Source of the DNA: Azolla caroliniana
Lineage: Eukaryota > Polypodiophyta
Direction of reading: 5' to 3'
DNA length: 64,000 nucleotides
NCBI GenBank assembly: GCA_043228905.1
Contig: JBHGNT010000018.1
Coordinates: 15,500,001 to 15,564,000, forward strand
Made by a program: the position numbers and the translations under genes. Under the pieces are notes generated by a model. That model saw nothing but the letters and a program-made list of their open reading frames with translations. It was not told where the DNA came from and did not search any database. Of the stretch, positions 58,141 to 64,000 are shown one piece after another; position 1 is the first letter of the stretch, and each line of letters starts with the position of its first letter.

Positions 58141-61100
58141 ATGGCATCAACGTCTAGCTCGTTAGCGATTAGTCTGAGGAAGTTCGACGAATCGAACTTC
58201 AACTTCTGGAAGGAGCATATGCAAGACTACCTGATAGTCAAGGGGCAAATTGACCCCATCGAAAACGAAAATGCTCCAGAAGGATACAAGCAGCTGGAAT
58301 GAGAGAAGCTCGACAGAATTGTCCCAGCCATTATTCGGATGCACCTATCGGAGTCCGTGTACTTCACGGTGCAATCATGTTCGACTGCCTTCCAACTATG
58401 GAAGACACTCTCGGACACCTACGAAAAGAAGGTAGCCGCTACGAAGATATATCTTATTCAGCTTTTTTATAACCTTTGGATTAAAGAATTTGATTTGGTC
58501 CAGGCACACCTCAATGAATACGAAAGCTTAAGTTCCCAAATTGCAACTCAGGGGATGACTATCAAGGATGAACTAAAAGCAATGCAACTTATGAGTGGTC
58601 TCCCCCCTTCGTGGGAAACTTTTGTCACAACCGTGTGCAACACATCGACTGCGATCGTTAAATACTCCTCCGTCACGAGTGCAATTATGATTGAAGCAAC
58701 TCGAAGAATATCATTTGCGAACGACTCGACCAACGATGCTTACGTAGTACAAGGTTTGATCAACCGATCGAACAACTGAGGAAGAGGTTCTTCACGACAA
58801 CCGAACAACCAACGAATTCAGAGCAAGTTCTGGGATAATCAAGTCTACAATTATTGCAAGACCCGGACACATCAAAGCCGATTGCCGCGCACTCAAAGCC
58901 AAAAACGATAAGGCTTAGCAAGCTGATAAGAAGAGTGGCCGACATGAGGAGGTCAATTATGTCGACTCTTTGGCCGAAATACTGTTGAACAACCCGAACA
59001 TCTCGTTCATTGAAAAATCAATCGAATCAGAAGTTCTGCTTATGACTAAAGAGTCAAGCACTTGGGTCTTGGACTCGGACGCTTCATATCACGTGACCCC
59101 TCATCGACCCCAATTTCGGCAATACTCGGCCCAACATTCCGACTCAATTCGAGAAATTCGCAGCACTGTGCGATAATCGGAATCGGCACCGTAGAGCTCA
59201 ACCTTCCAGGTACCTCTACATTGATACTACATAATGTCCGACACGTACTTGAGCTCTCAAGACTTTTGTCTCAATTGGACAACTGGACGAAGACGACATC
59301 GGTGCCGACTTCTCATCAGGAGGGTGGACACTTCACAAGGGGAACCTCCTACTTGCTAGAGGACCAAAAGTACATTAGTTGTACCCATTATACGCCATAC
59401 TCAGAGAGCGTGGCCTATTTTTGGTTGACATTCCCGTGTCATCACTATGGCATGGACTACTCGGACACCTCAACAAGGCTGACATCACGCATTTATTAAG
59501 AGTCGGATACATCCCCAAACTCTCCTTCTCGGATCATCAATTTTGCGAGCATTGCCAGTATGGAAAACAAGTCGCAACCTCACACTTGACATCAGCACCG
59601 AGAGAATCAAGTCCACTCGATTTGGTCCACTCAGATGTCTGTGGCCCTATGCCACATCAATCTCCTGGCGGTGCCTTGTATTTCATTAGCTTTATTAAGA
59701 ACTCAACTCGGAAGGTGTGGGCGTATCCGATAAAGACCAAAGATCGAGTGTTCTCGATTTTCTCCGATTGGCTCGCTATGGTCAAAAATTAGTCTGGCCG
59801 AAAACTCAAATGTCTTCGAACCGATAATGGAGGAGAGTTCAAATATGAAGAACTCGTCAGATTCTGTCAACAACACGACATACAACATGAATATATGGCA
59901 CCCCACAGTCTGGAGTAGAATGAAATTGCTGAGCGGATGAATCAAACAATTTAAGAAAGGATAGTTTCCATGCTCTAACACTCTGGACTATCGAATGGCT
60001 TTTGGGCGGAGGCCCTACTTACGACAGCACACATAATCAATATGTCACCGAGTAGGCCTCTAGGACTTTGAATACCTCAAGAATTATGGATCGGCAGTAA
60101 GCTTAATTACGACAAGCTGAGGATTTTCAGATTTTGTTGACAATGCGGCATACGACGTGAATATACAGCACCCCATAGTCCGGAGCAGAACGGAATTGTT
60201 GAGCGGATGAATCTGACAATTCAAGAAAGGATAATTTCCATGCTCCAACACTCCGGACTATCGAGTGGCTTTTGGGTGGAGGCCCTACTTACGATAGTAC
60301 ACATAATCAATATGTCGCCGAGTAGGCCTCTAGGACTTCGAATACCTCAGGCATGATGGACCAACAGAAAGCTGAATTACGACAAGTTGAGGATTTTCAA
60401 ATGCGTGGCATAGACAAATGGCGAAATCGGATACCGACTTTGGGACCCCAAGCATAGACAAATTGTTCGAAGTTCGGACGTAGTGTTCAATGAGTCAACT
60501 ATGCACAAGATGACTGAAAGGCCTATCAAAGTCCGAAGGGTAACTTTTTCCGAAGTGCCGACCCTTCATGAACACACAACACGAGATGGGCTTCACGGGT
60601 AGCCAAATCCTCCAACCCCGACTCGACAATGCTCGACTCGGAACAGTTGAATGGTTCGGCTCTGGATCATCCGACTTCGACACCCAATGCAACTAGTCTA
60701 GTCATACCTTGAAGATCCAAGAGACTGTCACAGCCCCCGGAGAGATACTCTCCTGGAATCTTCTTTACGGACGCCGAAGAACCTACGTCATATGAAGAAG
60801 CATCGGCATCTGTCGATTCGGCCACCTAGCATCTGGCAATGGAGTCCGAGATGAACTCCATTCAAGCAAACCAAACTTGGGACTTGGTCGAACTACCAAA
60901 AATTTGACGTGCTCTTCCGTGCAAATGGGCCTATAGAATTAAAGAGACGTCCGATTCAGCCACCCCAAAATTCAAGGCTAGATTAGTTGCGAAAGGGTTT
61001 CAACATGAATATGGCGTCGATTTCGACGAAAGTTTTTCACTAGTGGTGAAAATGATAACCCTCCGCCTTTTGCTCGGCGTCGTGGTAGCCGAGAATTTGT

Positions 61101-61590
61101 AGCTGATTCATCTAGATGTCAAAACGACATTCCTCCATGGTGACATTGAGGAGGAAATTTATATGGAGTAGTCGAAAGGCTTCGTGGCACCCGACCAAAA
61201 ACATCTAATCTGCCGACTCAGGAAGAATCTATATGGCCTGAAACAAGCACCGCGACAATTGTACAAGAAGTTTGATGATTTCATTTAGTCGGTTGGCTTC
61301 TCGAAGAGCGATGAGGACCACTGTCTCTTCATGAAAACAACTCAAGATGGGTCTCCCATCTTCCTCATCATCTACATGGACGACATGCTAATCTCCGATC
61401 GGCAAGCCGGAGAACTTGCTGAACTCATTGGAGAACGGCAGTTGAAGTTTGCCATGAAGGACCTCGGTCTGGCAAGACACATTCTCGGCATGAAGATTAT
61501 TCGGAATCGAAATTGAAGACAATTGTTTCTGTCCCAATCCAACTATATTAGATGTGTCCTCGAACGCTTCAACATGCAACACTCTTCCTT
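58141..61590 (+). pseudogene. Ty1/copia gag-pol relic without LTRs
   Basis: The ATG at 58141 opens a copia gag (LRKFDESNFNFWKEHMQDYL, then a stop; SDTYEKKVAATKIYLIQ; ELKAMQLMSGLPPSWETF). It is followed by a degraded zinc knuckle, a protease (TWVLDSDASYHVTP, with Asp-Ala for the usual Gly-Ala), a pre-integrase segment (LWHGLLGHLNKADI), the integrase (LVHSDVCGPM, DNGGEF near 59823), reverse transcriptase (KARLVAKGFQ; YMDDMLIS near 61376) and KDLGLARHILGM. It stops at FNMQHS near 61590, before RNase H. There are many stops and frameshifts. Clearly a different family from the intact copia at 29091-34422. Confidence 0.9.
59861..60399 (+). repeat. 270-bp tandem duplication inside the copia relic integrase
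   Basis: ATTCTGTCAACAACACGACA at 59861 and ATTTTGTTGACAATGCGGCA at 60131 start two adjacent 270-bp copies. Both encode the APHSPEQNGIAERMN-like region through RKLNYDKLRIF. The copies differ by many transitions, so the duplication is old. Confidence 0.88.
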
Positions 61591-61795
61591 TGCAAACTTG
61601 GAGAGAGAGAGAGAGAGGTTTAAATGTTTGATGTGGAGTTAGGGGGTTTGATGCGTAGTAGTGGGGGGTAAAAGATTTGATGGGGATCTTGGAGAAAAGG
61701 AGGGGGCGTGAGAAGGGGGCGGGGGTAGAAAGCATTAATTTAAAAGAAAGGGAAGAGGGGTAGAGTAAAACTTAAGAAAAAAAAGGGGGGGTGAG
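61591..61795. other. Purine-rich spacer
   Basis: Contains a (GA)n tract at 61602-61618 and G/A-rich sequence; no gene seen. Similar purine-rich sequence resumes on the far side of the Mutator-like element (63845-64000), as expected for an insertion into it. Confidence 0.6.
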
Positions 61796-61804
61796 AAATA
61801 AGAA
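61796..61804. repeat. 9-bp target-site duplication of the Mutator-like element, left
   Basis: AAATAAGAA, exactly repeated at 63836-63844. Confidence 0.88.
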
Positions 61805-61980
61805 GGGAAAAGTACCAAGATACCCCTGGAAGTTCATTTATTTACCAGAATGCCCCTAGAAGTTCCAAATTTACCAAACTACCCCTATGTCCAAAAAAAT
61901 ACACTTTATAAAGTAATTATACAAGCCCTATTTACTAGAATACCCTTCAAACACAATTTTCTTTACTTAAGGGATTTCTA
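61805..61980. repeat. Left TIR of the Mutator-like element
   Basis: Internally repetitive. A 17-bp motif of the form TTTACCARAATACCCCT occurs at 61811-61827, 61841-61857, 61870-61886 and 61931-61946. Confidence 0.88.
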
Positions 61981-61988
61981 CTGTTGTA

Positions 61989-62120
61989 GCAGCTCTCACA
62001 GATTGGGAAGAAGCTTTCCATTTCCACATCATTAGTAATACTCATAGTAACACTGGCAGCTCTCACAGATTAGGAAGAAGCTTTTCATTTCCACATCATT
62101 AATAATACTCATAATAACAC
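61989..62120. repeat. 67-bp tandem duplication inside the Mutator-like element
   Basis: GCAGCTCTCACAGATTGGGA starts at 61989 and GCAGCTCTCACAGATTAGGA at 62056. Both continue through TTTCCACATCATTA(G/A)TAATACTCATA. Confidence 0.85.
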
Positions 62121-62190
62121 TAACTCCGCCTCCTCTTCAACTTGCTCTTCTCCTCATGATCTCAGGAAATATAATCAACCTTTAATCCAT

Positions 62191-63650
62191 GTGAGTAACA
62201 ACAATATAGACAACCTGGGTAGCTTTAATGGAAGCTTGAGTGTAAACTTTGCTGCCATTGTCGCCATTGCCGCCTTTGTTGTTGCCAATGGTCAAAGTAC
62301 TGTCAAGAGTGGGAGCCGCCATTGCGCCGCCATTGCCACTGCCAATGGTCCCCCCCACATGAGCAGTGATGTGAGCAAGGCTACTGCCTGGCAATGGCGC
62401 CATGGCCGCCGCCATTCTAGCCCTTCCGTCGTCGCTTCCTCTGCCCACCACCACCACCACCATCTGAATCATGCTTCCGCCCACCCTGCACATCTTCATC
62501 TCCTCCAATCGCCGTCGCCTAATGCTATGCTTTATCCCACCATCCTTAACAACGCCGCCATCGTTCAAATTCTGATTGATGAGGATGTGATCAGGTCGCA
62601 CTGGACCTTCAAGGCTGTCAACATCAGCAGCACAGATGGCGATTCCCGCTTCAAATCCAAAGCCATGGATCGAATGATACACTACTAAGGTGCCGCCCCT
62701 GACTCAAAATCCTGCCAATCTCTGCCAAATTGAAGTTACAATTATTGATCAGGAAATCCCTCCCCACGATCAACTGTCATCGCTCTTCGATGAGGCAGAC
62801 CTCTGCAGCCTCAAAGCTTGCATGGTGGAGGCGCATCTCCCTCGCCCATGCCCGCCGCCGCCTGTACGTCTCGCTGCCTCTTGTGATCCCATTCACAAAC
62901 TGCCTGATACTCTTAATGGGGCATCGACTAACGCCTTCTAGAAGATTCTTCGCCATTTCACCGCCCCATTCAAATCAGGTTCAAAACCAGGTCCTGCAGG
63001 ATCGAATTGTAATCCACGATCATAGAATGGATTAGGGTTACCTCGATTTGCAAGGCGAGGAAGATGTCAATTCCCACAGCATAGGCATGGAGTCAGCTAC
63101 AACGAAGATGGTGATGCAACGATGGAGGAGGAGGAGGAGGAGGAGGAGGAGGAACTACAACATTACCATCACTACATTTGTCACCATTACCATCATTATC
63201 ACCATGGCCGACCTCTTGGGGACGAATTCACCGGCTCTGACCTAAACGACGAGGAACATTATGTAGAGGCAACATCAGTACTGGAGCTTGACTATGAAGA
63301 TAAGGGGAGCTCAAGGAGGACGAGCTCGGGCCGTGCGAGTAGTCGAAGCTCTAGCCGACCTAGGCGGCATTCAAACAACGACTATGTTCAGATGTCTCGG
63401 AGAAGACCCGATCTTTTCTTCCATGGAACTACCTGGCACCTACATAGATCAGTACACCAATGGCGATCTTGCAGAGCGTAACAATTTCCCGCCCGAATCA
63501 GAATCTATGCATGCAGAAATCGCTGCCATGGATCCTCAGAGGTGTAGAGAACGTGGAGACAGAAGTATTGAGGAGGTAATTATGGAAGGAAAGGATGATG
63601 ATTATGATGAGCAGATGAGTTGCAGGAATAAGTACCAGGATACCCCTTGA
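62191..63650 (+). other. Unidentified open frames in the Mutator-like element interior
   Basis: Open + frames include 62191-62688 (Ala/Asn/His-rich, with WTFKAVNISSTDGDSRFK near the end), 63122-63481 (a poly-Glu run, then DEFTGSDLNDEEHYVEA and RASSRSSSRPRRHS) and 63288-63650 (ending DDDYDEQMSCRNKYQDTP). No domain is recognised, starts are uncertain and the frames overlap. They may be exons of one captured host gene, now with introns and lesions, but I cannot show this. Confidence 0.35.
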
Positions 63651-63835
63651 AAAATCCCCTAAGTAAAGAAATTTGTGTTTGAAGGGTATTCTGGTAAATA
63701 GGGCTTGTAGATTTGAGTGTATAATTACTTTATAAAGTGTATTTTTTGGACATAGGGGTAGTTTGGTAAATTTGGAACATCCAGGGGCATTCTGGTAAAT
63801 AGACAAACTTCTAGGGGTATCTTGGTACTTTTCCC
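63645..63835. repeat. Right TIR of the Mutator-like element
   Basis: Reverse complement of the left TIR, from CCCCTAAGTAAAGAAATTTG to GGTATCTTGGTACTTTTCCC. A further terminus-like AGTACCAGGATACCCCT lies just inside it at about 63633-63649 in the opposite direction, so this arm could also be a small MITE in its own right. Confidence 0.85.
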
Positions 63836-63844
63836 AAATAAGAA
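63836..63844. repeat. 9-bp target-site duplication of the Mutator-like element, right
   Basis: AAATAAGAA, matching 61796-61804. Confidence 0.88.
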
Positions 63845-64000
63845 ATAGTAGGGGGAAGGGTATGAAGTAAAATTAAGAGAGAGGGGAGGGGTACAATGGA
63901 AATTAATGGAAGAAAAAAGGGGGAAAGGGTAGCTTAAGTTTTTAGGAAAAGATTAAGGGAGGAAGGGGAGACTCGAGAGGGTAGAGTAACATAGGTAAAG

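Larger units (their letters stand above)
61805..63835. mobile_element. Non-autonomous Mutator-like element (possible Pack-MULE), 2031 bp
   Basis: Long TIRs beginning GGGAAAAGTACCAAGATACC occur at both ends in opposite orientation (about 170 bp left, 190 bp right). A perfect 9-bp TSD flanks them; both are hallmarks of Mutator-like elements. No transposase is present. The interior (about 61987-63630) is richer in GC and Asp/His/Ser-type codons than the flanks and carries several open frames that match nothing I recognise. Confidence 0.85.

Noticed and set aside
63633-63835. Independent 200-bp MITE making up the right arm
   Set aside because: It has terminus-like sequences at both edges, but the perfect 9-bp duplication flanks the whole 2031-bp unit, so I treat it as the TIR of the larger element; not fully excluded.

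Overview
The window is nuclear DNA of a flowering plant, judged from two plant-type genes with spliceosomal introns and from the plant lineages of its retrotransposons. The species cannot be named from sequence alone. Only two host genes are supported. One is a DUF1677-family gene on the + strand (12440-13132). The other is a seven-coding-exon WW-domain DEAD-box RNA helicase of the RH14/RH40/RH46 type on the - strand (15534-21097, non-coding first exon near 21.8 kb). Between them lie a partial duplicate of the DUF1677 gene's 3' end and a tandem array of four 241-bp units. Each unit carries a decayed fragment of plastid-type ribosomal protein L16.

The left 11 kb is AT-rich and gene-free, except for a 5'-truncated LINE at 3502-6738 with a perfect 15-bp target-site duplication (TSD). 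A dense cluster of microsatellites and a GAAACG-rich stretch precede the DUF1677 gene.

From 23.1 to 50.4 kb there is a four-element nest. Outermost is a decayed Ty3/gypsy chromovirus (Gypsy-A, - strand, TSD GTTAG). Gypsy-B is inserted in one of its LTRs, and an apparently intact Tnt1-like Ty1/copia element (+ strand, identical-looking 608-bp LTRs, one 1358-codon ORF) is inserted in Gypsy-B's gag. Gypsy-C is inserted separately in Gypsy-A's gag. Gypsy-B and Gypsy-C are diverged members of one unusual lineage. They share a primer-binding site matching tRNA-Trp rather than initiator tRNA-Met, a protease motif DHGSE in place of DS/TG, 4-bp TSDs, and an identical 12-nt junction where gag-protease ends in TTT TAG and pol lies in the -1 frame. 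That junction looks like a programmed frameshift at a shifty stop, and is the most interesting observation here.

The right part holds a full-length but mutated LINE (50712-57695, - strand, 14-bp TSD) related to the left-hand LINE and itself split by a 587-bp hAT-like MITE. It is followed by an LTR-less Ty1/copia relic with an internal 270-bp duplication, and by a 2.03-kb Mutator-like element (61805-63835, perfect 9-bp TSD, about 170-bp internally repetitive TIRs) whose GC-richer interior may be captured host sequence.
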